A stretch of DNA of 38,176 nt from a virus: positions 1 through 38,176 of the IMG/VR virus record IMGVR_UViG_3300033158_000305. One strand, given 5' to 3'. The position numbers and the translations under genes are program-made. The stretch's first letter is position 1. Each line of letters opens with the position of its first letter. Of the stretch, positions 22,673 to 28,872 are shown one piece after another. The notes under the pieces were generated by a model that saw only the letters and a program-made list of their open reading frames with translations, was not told the origin of the DNA and made no database searches.

Positions 22673-23623
22673 TCAGGTTATGCGCCACACCCCGTTGGCA
22701 CTCCACTGGATCGTGTTCCCGGTGAAGTAACGGAAACCGGCGCGGCGCGCGTACCAGGTGCGGGCCGGGGTCTCGACGCACCACACGAGATCCGTGGTCT
22801 CCTCTGCGGCGGTGAAGTCGGCCACCTTACCGGTCCGGCTGCCCTCGCTGGCGAGCAGCTGGGCGTCCGGCGGCAGGGTGCTGGTGGTGTGCCAGCCGAT
22901 CGTGTCGCCGCCCTCGGCGGTGACTGCGGGCCAGCGGTGGTCCGGGGTCGTCACCGAGGAGTGGCCGTAACCTTCCATCCGGGTGACGCGGTACGGGCCG
23001 TTGGTGAAAACGTGGACGGCGCCGGCGGGCTGCCATTCCTCGGCGCCGGTTTCCGTGTCCAGGGTCAGGCAGTCATCGCCCGCGCGGACCTGGTCGTGGC
23101 GCAGCCAGCCGCGGCGGGTCAGGATCTCCGTCTCGGCGTCCGCGCAGAACGTTCCGTTCGTGACCGCCGCCCCGGTGCCGAAGTTGTTGAAGCAGACGCC
23201 CTGCTTGGCTACCGGGGACGAGATCGTGTCGTTGTAGACGAAGCAGCCATACGCGTTGGACAGCGTGCACGCGGTGCCGGAGGCGAGGTCGGCGGCGTCG
23301 AACATGGCGATGCCCGCGCCGCCGGTGGCGGCGGTGGTGTTCGCGGTGGCCAGCGCCAGCCCGGCCTGCGGCCACTGCACCGCCTGGTACACCTGCGGCG
23401 ACCCGGTGCCGCCGCCGGTCGCCGACCAGGACGACCCCGAGTAAGCGAACGCCGCCGCGGTGTCATCGCGGCTCGGGGTGATCGTGTTGTCGTACAACGC
23501 CACCCGGAACGTACTCGGGGTAGCGGTGGACTTCCACGCCCAGTTAGACCCAGTGTTCGTCAGCAGTCCGCTGAACATGTCCACCATCAACTGCCGTGAT
23601 AGCCCGCTTGCTGACCATGCCAT
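22673..23623 (-). CDS. virion structural protein interrupted by a mini-intein
   Basis: A 316-residue precursor. The exteins (residues 1-159 and 304-316) join to a 172-residue protein of a common actinophage virion family that starts MAWSASG and ends GTFTIQWSANGVWRIT, with an N-A-Y-G-C-F-V-Y-N-D strand. Residues 160-303 are an intein: block A begins CADAETEILTRRGW, block B contains TTPDHRWP, and the end is VWCVETPARTW...FRYFTGN followed by Thr304. The ATG at 23623 has AAAGGAAA upstream; earlier in-frame ATGs lack this. The intein must be removed for the conserved C-terminal strand to form. It may be a head decoration or tail component. Confidence 0.85.
   Translation of the reverse strand: MAWSASGLSRQLMVDMFSGLLTNTGSNWAWKSTATPSTFRVALYDNTITPSRDDTAAAFAYSGSSWSATGGGTGSPQVYQAVQWPQAGLALATANTTAATGGAGIAMFDAADLASGTACTLSNAYGCFVYNDTISSPVAKQGVCFNNFGTGAAVTNGTFCADAETEILTRRGWLRHDQVRAGDDCLTLDTETGAEEWQPAGAVHVFTNGPYRVTRMEGYGHSSVTTPDHRWPAVTAEGGDTIGWHTTSTLPPDAQLLASEGSRTGKVADFTAAEETTDLVWCVETPARTWYARRAGFRYFTGNTIQWSANGVWRIT
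22715..23146 (-). other. mini-intein (Hint domain), 144 residues, Cys/Asn with +1 Thr
   Basis: Cys160 (first residue) and Asn303 (last) with Thr304 as the +1 nucleophile. The block B His is present in TTPDH. The penultimate residue is Gly instead of the usual His, as in many bacterial phage inteins ending TGN. There is no homing-endonuclease domain between blocks B and F; only about 50 residues separate them. Base composition is like the host gene. Confidence 0.85.
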
Positions 23624-23654
23624 ATCTGTTTCCTTTACCCGTGAGTACAGAGCC

Positions 23655-23924
23655 TTATATAAAATCGGCTGCATAGACTTTGAGCGTTACACTGTCAGGC
23701 GAACTTACTGTGGTAACTGAGTAGATCGTCCCTATCTGGCAGAGGACATAATCTTTTCCAGCTTCCAGTTCATAACCATTACTGGATGACACATTTTCTC
23801 CGCCAATGTAGACACCAGAACTTTCAGTTCTCATCATTATCTGATTGGCATGTATAGCATCACCCACGATGGTCTGCCGTCCGCTATCAGCGTTAAAATT
23901 AATCCTGAAAGACACTGCCGCCAT
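23655..23924 (-). CDS. 89-residue A+T-rich protein, probable small virion protein
   Basis: Protein of unknown family (MAAVSFRINFNADSGRQTIV, GYELEAGKDYVLCQIGTIYS, DSVTLKVYAADFI). It looks like a compact all-beta protein. The region 23641-23930 is 45% G+C by direct count, against about 70% around it, and its codons use many A/T third positions, so it was probably acquired from a different background. ATG with GGAGTAGGG upstream. It sits between a conserved small protein and the intein-containing virion gene; a decoration or chaperone role is possible. Confidence 0.65.
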   Translation of the reverse strand: MAAVSFRINFNADSGRQTIVGDAIHANQIMMRTESSGVYIGGENVSSSNGYELEAGKDYVLCQIGTIYSVTTVSSPDSVTLKVYAADFI

Positions 23925-23929
23925 TAGCC

Positions 23930-24241
23930 CTACTCCATTCTCGCGGTGGCGCACGGCGCAAGTACCGCGCAGTCCTGTCCCTCGTCCCGGACGGTCACGA
24001 TCAGCGCCACCGGCCGGCCGGTCTCCGGCGCGTACTGAACGTCCTCGCGCCCGATGTAGTCCTCCCGCTCGACCGCCACCACCTTGCACGCGGTCCCGGC
24101 CGGGGTCATCGGCACCGACAGCCCGTACAGCCCGGCGCAGGCGTGGTACCGGACGTGCGGCCCGGCGATGCGCGTGACATCTTCCAGCGTGCAGTTCGGG
24201 CAGGCCCAGCGGTGCTCGGCCTCCAGCAGCACGGCGGTCAC
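23930..24241 (-). CDS. conserved actinophage-type small protein with CPNC motif
   Basis: A 103-residue protein with CPNC, a later H-A-C-A-G, and the run EREDYIGREDVQYAPETGRP, followed by VALIVTVRDEGQDCAVLAPC. It resembles small conserved proteins seen in actinobacterial phages, so far without known function. The Cys/His residues could form a zinc site. The start chosen is the GTG that overlaps the upstream TGA (GTGA); an ATG 15 codons earlier would extend it over the neighbour. Confidence 0.65.
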   Translation of the reverse strand: MTAVLLEAEHRWACPNCTLEDVTRIAGPHVRYHACAGLYGLSVPMTPAGTACKVVAVEREDYIGREDVQYAPETGRPVALIVTVRDEGQDCAVLAPCATARME

Positions 24242-24354
24242 CGCCGCCACCGCCACCAGCGGACCCGGTACCGGGTGCACCCGCACAGCCCGCAGTCGCT
24301 GCCAGCCCGGTGGTGCTCGTGCGACTCATGGGGGTGCCCGCATTCGCAGGTCAC
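24238..24354 (-). CDS. 38-residue Cys/His-rich peptide (zinc-ribbon-like)
   Basis: Very short but well formed: CECGHPHESHEHH and DCGLCGC give paired Cys knuckles joined by a His-rich loop, a pattern frequent in small actinobacterial and phage proteins. It is tied on both sides by GTGA overlaps, to the Pro-rich gene upstream and the CPNC gene downstream. The basic Trp/Arg tail (YRVRWWRWRR) could bind nucleic acid or membrane. Function unknown. Confidence 0.6.
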   Translation of the reverse strand: MTCECGHPHESHEHHRAGSDCGLCGCTRYRVRWWRWRR

Positions 24355-24677
24355 GGCCCGGCACCGCTCTTGCCCGCGGCCGGGTCCGGGTTCACCGTGG
24401 CGTGGCGGCGGCCCTTCGGCGGCGGGTCCGGCTCGGTCACCTCGGCGTGGTCCGGGCCGCTTTCCGCCGGCGGGTCCAGCGGCGGCGGTTCCGGCGGCTG
24501 GACGGCGGGTCCCGGGTCGGCGGGCTGCACGGGGTCGTCGTCCGTCTCGTCCAGCACGGTGCGGAAGTCCGGGCCCAGCTCGGCGTCCAGCGGCACGATC
24601 TCGCCGGGCTCGTGCAGCAGCTCGCCGTGCGGGCCGTACACCGGCGCGGTCAGCCTGCGGACTACCTTGCGCGTCAT
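24351..24677 (-). CDS. 108-residue Pro/Asp-rich protein with own start inside the aminotransferase frame
   Basis: It begins at an ATG preceded by AGGAG seven bases upstream and opens with TRKVVRRLTAPVYGPHGELL and HEPGEIVPLDAELG, followed by a disordered Pro/Glu/Asp-rich tail (PAVQPPEPPPLDPPAESG). It is in the same frame as the aminotransferase, with no stop between them. The ribosome-binding site argues for a separate protein, while the open frame would also allow a fusion. No family is recognised. Confidence 0.6.
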   Translation of the reverse strand: MTRKVVRRLTAPVYGPHGELLHEPGEIVPLDAELGPDFRTVLDETDDDPVQPADPGPAVQPPEPPPLDPPAESGPDHAEVTEPDPPPKGRRHATVNPDPAAGKSGAGP

Positions 24678-25865
24678 GAACGCTCCTATACTCAGCGACG
24701 GGTACCCGCCGGGTCCGGGATGCGGCCCGTAACTCCGTGCAAGCCCGGCAGCCAGCCACAAGGCCGCTAAGGAGGCTGGCCTGAAGCCTCTGACCGCCGC
24801 GATCACCCGGTCCTGCTGGGCCTCGGTCATGTCCGGGAACAGCGGCAGCGTGACCAGCTCCCGCCACGCTGCGTCGGTCACCGGCAGCGGCTGGCGCTCC
24901 CCGAACACCGGGTACCGGTTCAGCGGCTTGTAGTGCACCCCGGCGGAGATGCCCCGGGCGAGCAGGTGGCTGATCAGCGCGTCCCGCATCTCAGCAGGCA
25001 CCCGGATATAGAACAGGTGCCAAGCCGATCCTTCCCGCCAGCGCGGGGTGCGCAGCCAGACCCGGCCGGGCAGTTCGGCCATGTACCGCAGCACCAGCCC
25101 GCGGCGGGCCTTGTTCAGGTCCTCGATCCGCTCCAGCTGGGCCAGCCCGACCGCGGCGGCGATGTCGGTCATCTGGTACTTCCACCCGGCCCGCGGCACG
25201 TCGTAGTCCCAGTTGTAGCCCGCCCGCGATTCCCGCTCCCAGGTGCTGCGCTCGATGCCGCACCAGCGCAGTTTCCGCGCGGTTCCCGCGATATCCGCGT
25301 CATCGGTGGTGATCATGCCGCCGTCGCCGCAGGCCAGGTTCTTCACCGCCTGGAACGACCAGCAGGCGGCGGTGCCGTTCTGCCGTCCCGCCCTGGTGCT
25401 GCCAGCCGCGTGCGCGCAGTCCTCGATCACCGGGTCCAGCCACGGGAACGGCGGGCTGGTCACGGTCCCGCCGTAGTGCACCGGCACCACGGCCCGGGTC
25501 TGGTCCCCGGCCTTCGCCCGCACGTCATCCCAGTCCAGGCACAGCGTCTCGTCATCGACGTCGGCGAAGATCACCTGCGCGCCCGCGTGCAGCGCCGCCA
25601 GCCCGGTGGACACGAACGTCAGCGCGGGGCAGATCACCTGCCCGCCGCGCACGCCGAGCGCTTCCAGCGCCAGGTGCAGCGCTGCGGTGCACGACGACAC
25701 GGCCACCGCGTGCTTAGCGCCTGCGTACTCGGCGAACCGGCCCTCGAACTCCTCTGTCCGGGGGCCCTGCCCCCACCAGCCGGAATCCAGCGCCTCGCAG
25801 ACGTACCGCTTCTCCAGGTCGGACACCGAGGGGCGGAACAGCGGGATGACGTCCTGGCCGGTCAC
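24351..25865 (-). CDS. DegT/DnrJ/EryC1-type PLP sugar aminotransferase, read into the next gene
   Basis: Residues 1-360 are a complete sugar aminotransferase of the DegT family: substrate entry IPLFRPSVSDLEKRYVCEAL, PLP-binding VAVSSCTAALHLALEALG, Asp149 in VIEDCAHAAG, and PLP-lysine Lys175 in WSFQAVKNLACGDGGM, with a typical C-terminal lobe (GISAGVHYKPLNRYPVF). Such enzymes transaminate keto-deoxy nucleotide sugars. The normal family end is near residue 360, but the frame continues without a stop through a low-quality linker into the Pro-rich protein (total 504). A one-base change there would end the protein at TAG after about VRASGQPP. GTG start overlaps the methyltransferase TGA. No sugar dehydratase is present in the window, so the keto sugar must come from elsewhere. 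Confidence 0.88.
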   Translation of the reverse strand: MTGQDVIPLFRPSVSDLEKRYVCEALDSGWWGQGPRTEEFEGRFAEYAGAKHAVAVSSCTAALHLALEALGVRGGQVICPALTFVSTGLAALHAGAQVIFADVDDETLCLDWDDVRAKAGDQTRAVVPVHYGGTVTSPPFPWLDPVIEDCAHAAGSTRAGRQNGTAACWSFQAVKNLACGDGGMITTDDADIAGTARKLRWCGIERSTWERESRAGYNWDYDVPRAGWKYQMTDIAAAVGLAQLERIEDLNKARRGLVLRYMAELPGRVWLRTPRWREGSAWHLFYIRVPAEMRDALISHLLARGISAGVHYKPLNRYPVFGERQPLPVTDAAWRELVTLPLFPDMTEAQQDRVIAAVRGFRPASLAALWLAAGLARSYGPHPGPGGYPSLSIGAFMTRKVVRRLTAPVYGPHGELLHEPGEIVPLDAELGPDFRTVLDETDDDPVQPADPGPAVQPPEPPPLDPPAESGPDHAEVTEPDPPPKGRRHATVNPDPAAGKSGAGP

Positions 25866-26446
25866 GGCTGGCCCGCCTTGTGCAGCATCGCCTGGCCGTA
25901 CCGGTACCACAGCTCGGCGATGCCCGAGCCGGGGGATTCCGGGTAGTGGGCGCCGCCGTCGTACGCGCCGGGGGCGGGCTCGAGCAGCCGGACCCAGGAC
26001 TGGGCCAGGTCCAGCATCGAGGTGCCGCCGAACGTGCCGGAGGAGGCGAACGGCTCGGCGAACGCCACCGGCCAGTCCTCCAGCACGTACCAGCCGCCCG
26101 GCCGCACCTGCGGCCACAGCAGCGCGAACGTCCGCCCGGACAGCGCCCCGTGGTGGCTGGCGTCGTCGACGACCAGGTCCCAGCCGCCGGGGGAGGCCGC
26201 CCTGGCGGCCTCTGCCATCTCGCCCGAGTCCTGATCGGCCACGATCCGCACGGTGCCGTCCGGCCAGGTGCAGGACGCGTCGCAGTCGGCCCCGGCGACC
26301 ACGCCGTCCGGGAACAGCTGCTGCCACATCTTCAGGCTGTCGCCCTGGTAGACGCCGACCTCCAGCACGTGCCCGGCCGGGCCGATCTCCCGGGCCAGCC
26401 GCTCGTACGCCGGGTAGTAGCCGAGGGTGAACTTATCGGTCGTCAT
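25862..26446 (-). CDS. class I SAM methyltransferase, sugar O-methyltransferase-like
   Basis: A 194-residue protein with SAM motif I GHVLEVGVYQGDSLKMW (residues 25-41), an acidic strand VAGADCD, and WDLVVDDASHHGAL (residues 89-102). The D-D-A-S-H-H motif is typical of metal-dependent sugar O-methyltransferases such as the macrocin/mycinose type. It would methylate a hydroxyl of a sugar or of the virion glycan. ATGA overlap with the exonuclease gene upstream and a GTGA overlap with the aminotransferase gene downstream link it to the sugar cluster. Confidence 0.85.
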   Translation of the reverse strand: MTTDKFTLGYYPAYERLAREIGPAGHVLEVGVYQGDSLKMWQQLFPDGVVAGADCDASCTWPDGTVRIVADQDSGEMAEAARAASPGGWDLVVDDASHHGALSGRTFALLWPQVRPGGWYVLEDWPVAFAEPFASSGTFGGTSMLDLAQSWVRLLEPAPGAYDGGAHYPESPGSGIAELWYRYGQAMLHKAGQP

Positions 26447-26970
26447 CGGGCCAGCCCTGTCAGCCCGCGGAGACGGAACGCGACCTCGCGGGCATCACTC
26501 AGCGCGTTATGTTCCGTCACGCCGGGCATCGGCGGCAGTTCCGGACCGCCAGCCTTCTCAGCCGCCTGCCGCAGGTCGTGCGTCCACATCGGGATACCGG
26601 CCGGAAGCCTGATCATGGTGCCCCATAGCTGGCAGAGCACCACGTGGTCATAAGCGGCATAGTCGGCCCACAACTGCGGATCCGGCACGGCAAGTATGAA
26701 GTCCCGGACCTCATTTGCGATCACCTGATGCGGCTTGACTTCTGTCCTGGTGACGTCCACCCTGATCAGCTGCTCAGAATGAGCGTCTTTTACGGGCAGT
26801 GACGGCACAACGTTATCCATCAGCCACTTATGCGCGAAAATCCGCTTTACGGGCATCTCGGAATTGACCGCGTAATACTCGCGGCCCTCCCCGGCTACCA
26901 TGCCAATCGAGATCAGGTCAATGGTCCGGCCGTCCTCGATGAACTCGGTGTCATAGCAAATCTCAGTCAT
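26443..26970 (-). CDS. DEDDh 3'-exoribonuclease, RNase AS-like
   Basis: A 175-residue protein with ICYDTEFIEDGRTIDLISIG (Asp7/Glu9), PQLWADYAAYDHVVL (Asp103 or Asp108), and VTEHNALSDAREVAF (His154/Asp159). This residue set and the N-terminal wording match the actinobacterial RNase AS group (mycobacterial Rv2179c), which trims adenylate-rich RNA ends. It lies among sugar-modifying genes and overlaps the acetyltransferase gene by 8 nt. Its G+C is clearly lower than that of its neighbours, especially in 26700-26960, which suggests recent entry. It could act on host or phage mRNA in the cytoplasm. Confidence 0.85.
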   Translation of the reverse strand: MTEICYDTEFIEDGRTIDLISIGMVAGEGREYYAVNSEMPVKRIFAHKWLMDNVVPSLPVKDAHSEQLIRVDVTRTEVKPHQVIANEVRDFILAVPDPQLWADYAAYDHVVLCQLWGTMIRLPAGIPMWTHDLRQAAEKAGGPELPPMPGVTEHNALSDAREVAFRLRGLTGLAR

Positions 26971-27436
26971 CGGGCCAGCCCCGGCCGTGCTTCTCCATGA
27001 CCAGGTACTCGCCGTCCGGGGTGCGGCCGGTGATGGCGAACCCGTTCCGCTCGTGGAAGGAGATGGTGACGTGGTTCCACGGGTATATCCGCAGCCAGTA
27101 GCGCTCCAGCCCGTAGGCGTCCATCACCTGCCGGAACGCGGCGCGCATCACCCCGCCGCGGGAGATCGACTTGTCTCCCAGGATCATCCGCTCCAGCTCG
27201 CCCTTCCCGTCCCGGATGGTCATGGCCAGGCACCCGACGGGTTTCCCGTCCAGTTCGGCGATGAACATGGCCTGCGACGGGTCCCGCTCGTAGACGTCCC
27301 GGAACCAGCGGCCGTGCTCCAGCTCGGTCAGCGGCTCCCGGGCCGGGAAGTACTTCGCGTTCTCGTTCCGCCACCGCACCAGCAGCGGCGCGTCGCCACC
27401 GTGGATCTTCCGCACGCTCACCTGCCCGGCGCTCAC
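26963..27436 (-). CDS. GNAT N-acetyltransferase, sugar-amine type
   Basis: A 157-residue protein with GNAT features: VSVRKIHGGDAPLLVRWRNE, AMFIAELDGKPVGCLAMTIR, the acetyl-CoA-loop region LGDKSISRGGVMRAAFRQVM, and the closing IYPWNHVTISFHERNGFAIT. R-W-R-N-E-N-A-K and the N-H-V-T-I-S-F-H-E-R-N-G-F end resemble acetyltransferases of amino-deoxy sugars and RimJ-like enzymes. Paired with the DegT aminotransferase it would make an acetamido sugar. The start is the GTG overlapping the preceding TGA; an ATG 16 codons upstream would overlap the neighbour. Confidence 0.8.
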   Translation of the reverse strand: MSAGQVSVRKIHGGDAPLLVRWRNENAKYFPAREPLTELEHGRWFRDVYERDPSQAMFIAELDGKPVGCLAMTIRDGKGELERMILGDKSISRGGVMRAAFRQVMDAYGLERYWLRIYPWNHVTISFHERNGFAITGRTPDGEYLVMEKHGRGWPDD

Positions 27437-27618
27437 GACTGCCTGCCCGGGCAGCAGTGCCGCAGCCGCATCCGGTGACAGCACGGCTGGTACGGGTGGA
27501 ACACGGCTCGGCGGGACAGCCGTCCCCAGCCGATGACGATGATCCGGTGCGGCCAGTACGGGATGTTGACGTGCAGCGGGGAACGGCGCAGGCTAGCCGC
27601 CCAGTGCCAGCCGCTCAC
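27433..27618 (-). CDS. 61-residue Cys/His/Trp-rich small protein
   Basis: Short, basic and rich in His, Cys and Trp (VSGWHWAASLRRSP, RIIVIGWGRLSRRAVFH, YQPCCHRMRLRHCCPG). Two Cys-Cys pairs with flanking His could bind zinc. It is coupled on both sides by GTGA overlaps, to the GT2 gene and to the acetyltransferase gene. No family is recognised, and because it is short and overlaps other open frames it is less certain than its neighbours. Confidence 0.5.
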   Translation of the reverse strand: MSGWHWAASLRRSPLHVNIPYWPHRIIVIGWGRLSRRAVFHPYQPCCHRMRLRHCCPGRQS

Positions 27619-28343
27619 GACCGGTCCCCCAGGGTCCGCCGCCCGGCGGCGGGCTTGTCCCAGCTGGACAGCGGGGTGGCCCGGTGGGTCATCAGCCGGT
27701 CCGGGACGGGGTGCAACGGGTGGGCATCGGCGAGCTTCTGCAGGAACATGCCGTCGTTGTGGTGGGCGGTGGCCCGGTCCGGCGGGAACCACGGCTGCGG
27801 GATCTCGTCCAGGCACTCGCGGCGGTGCACCACCTGCCCGCCGTCCACCCGGCAGTCGGCTTTCTCCTGGCGGCAGCCCTTGCCGACCTCGCACACGGCG
27901 GGGATCGACCCGGCCGGCCGGAACCGGCCCTGCCGCTCGTCCCAGGAGACGCGCCACATGGTGAACCACACCGCGTGGTGCTCCGGGTGCGCGGCGAACT
28001 CGGCCAGCACCCGGGAGACCAGGTTCGGCTCCCACAGGTCGTCATCGGAGATGTAGGCGATGAGCTCCCCGGCCGCCTTGCCGTAGTACCGGTTCATCAG
28101 CACCGCCGGCGTCCACGCCCGCGGCATCCGCTCATCCTCGCCGAGGGTGATCTCCTCGTAGATGACCCGCGGGTCGGCGGTCAGCGGGGCCAGCGCGGCC
28201 CGGGTCGCCCCGCCGTCGTCAGAGTTCTCCAGGATCCACAGCTCCAGGTCGCCGCAGTCCTGGGCGAGCACCGAGGCGGCCGCCTCGGTCACGTAGCCCG
28301 GCTTGTTGTACGACGGCAGGAACACCGAGACGGCCGGGCTCAC
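27615..28343 (-). CDS. GT2-family glycosyltransferase
   Basis: A 242-residue GT-A enzyme: SVFLPSYNKPGYVTEAAASV (residues 6-25), LELWILENSDDGG, and the metal/nucleotide-binding D-D-D at residues 100-102 in AYISDDDLWEPN, followed by a Cys-containing middle (VCEVGKGCRQEKADC) and AHHNDGMFLQKLADAHPL with a typical acceptor-side aspartate. It would transfer a sugar from a nucleotide donor in the cytoplasm. The GTG start overlaps the TGA of the 86-residue gene. It belongs to the coupled sugar cluster. Confidence 0.85.
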   Translation of the reverse strand: MSPAVSVFLPSYNKPGYVTEAAASVLAQDCGDLELWILENSDDGGATRAALAPLTADPRVIYEEITLGEDERMPRAWTPAVLMNRYYGKAAGELIAYISDDDLWEPNLVSRVLAEFAAHPEHHAVWFTMWRVSWDERQGRFRPAGSIPAVCEVGKGCRQEKADCRVDGGQVVHRRECLDEIPQPWFPPDRATAHHNDGMFLQKLADAHPLHPVPDRLMTHRATPLSSWDKPAAGRRTLGDRS

Positions 28344-28600
28344 ATCCGGTCCCCTCCCGCGCCGGGCACGGTGGCCGCCGCTGCGAACGCCACCGGGTCC
28401 AGCACGTCCACGCCGCCCGTGCCGCGGACCACCCAGTCTCCCGGGCTGGCGGTCATCTTGCGGCCCAGGAACCATATCTCCAGCGGGGCGGCGGCGCCCA
28501 TGTGCTCGATCTGCGCGAACCCGGCCCCGGCCTGCATCAGCATGGCGTACACCGCGGCGCAGGAGTCCGGGTCGCCGGGGTCCCACCGGTACGCGGTCAC
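28340..28600 (-). CDS. 86-residue phage protein, relative of the gene upstream
   Basis: Shares the motif PGDWVVRG and its surroundings with the 91-residue protein directly upstream (LGDYVIRG), so the two appear to be diverged duplicates. It lacks the YPC motif of its partner. GTG start in a GTGA overlap. No known function. Confidence 0.65.
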   Translation of the reverse strand: MTAYRWDPGDPDSCAAVYAMLMQAGAGFAQIEHMGAAAPLEIWFLGRKMTASPGDWVVRGTGGVDVLDPVAFAAAATVPGAGGDRM

Positions 28601-28872
28601 CGGGTGATCTCCTGCTCGCCTGCGGGCTCGTAGGTGGCCTCGAAGATATCGGCGCGGCACGGGTAGAACTCGCCCTGCACGCCGCGGATCACGTAGTCGC
28701 CGAGCCTGGCCTTCATGACGCCCTCGAGCGTGTCGACGAGCAGCGCGGGGACGGGCGCGTCCAGGCCCCAGCACTCTTTCACGCCCGCCCAGGCGCCGAC
28801 GGCCTCGAAATTCTCCCGGGTCAGCAGCTCGGCGTCGACTTCCACTTCCACCGGCCGCTTGCGGTACCTCAC
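28597..28872 (-). CDS. 91-residue widespread phage protein (RKRPVEVE...YPC)
   Basis: Begins VRYRKRPVEVEVDAELL and contains MKARLGDYVIRGVQGEFYPC followed by RADIFEATYEP. This ending resembles a small protein family found in many unrelated phages, described only as hypothetical. GTG start in a GTGA overlap with the GT4 gene; the longer frame upstream is only the shadow of that gene. Confidence 0.75.
   Translation of the reverse strand: MRYRKRPVEVEVDAELLTRENFEAVGAWAGVKECWGLDAPVPALLVDTLEGVMKARLGDYVIRGVQGEFYPCRADIFEATYEPAGEQEITR

Noticed and set aside
24751-24780. GCCAGCC/GGCTGGC hairpin in the aminotransferase linker as a terminator
   Set aside because: Only 7 bp with a 16-nt loop and no T-run, and coupled genes continue downstream; noted only as part of the odd linker.
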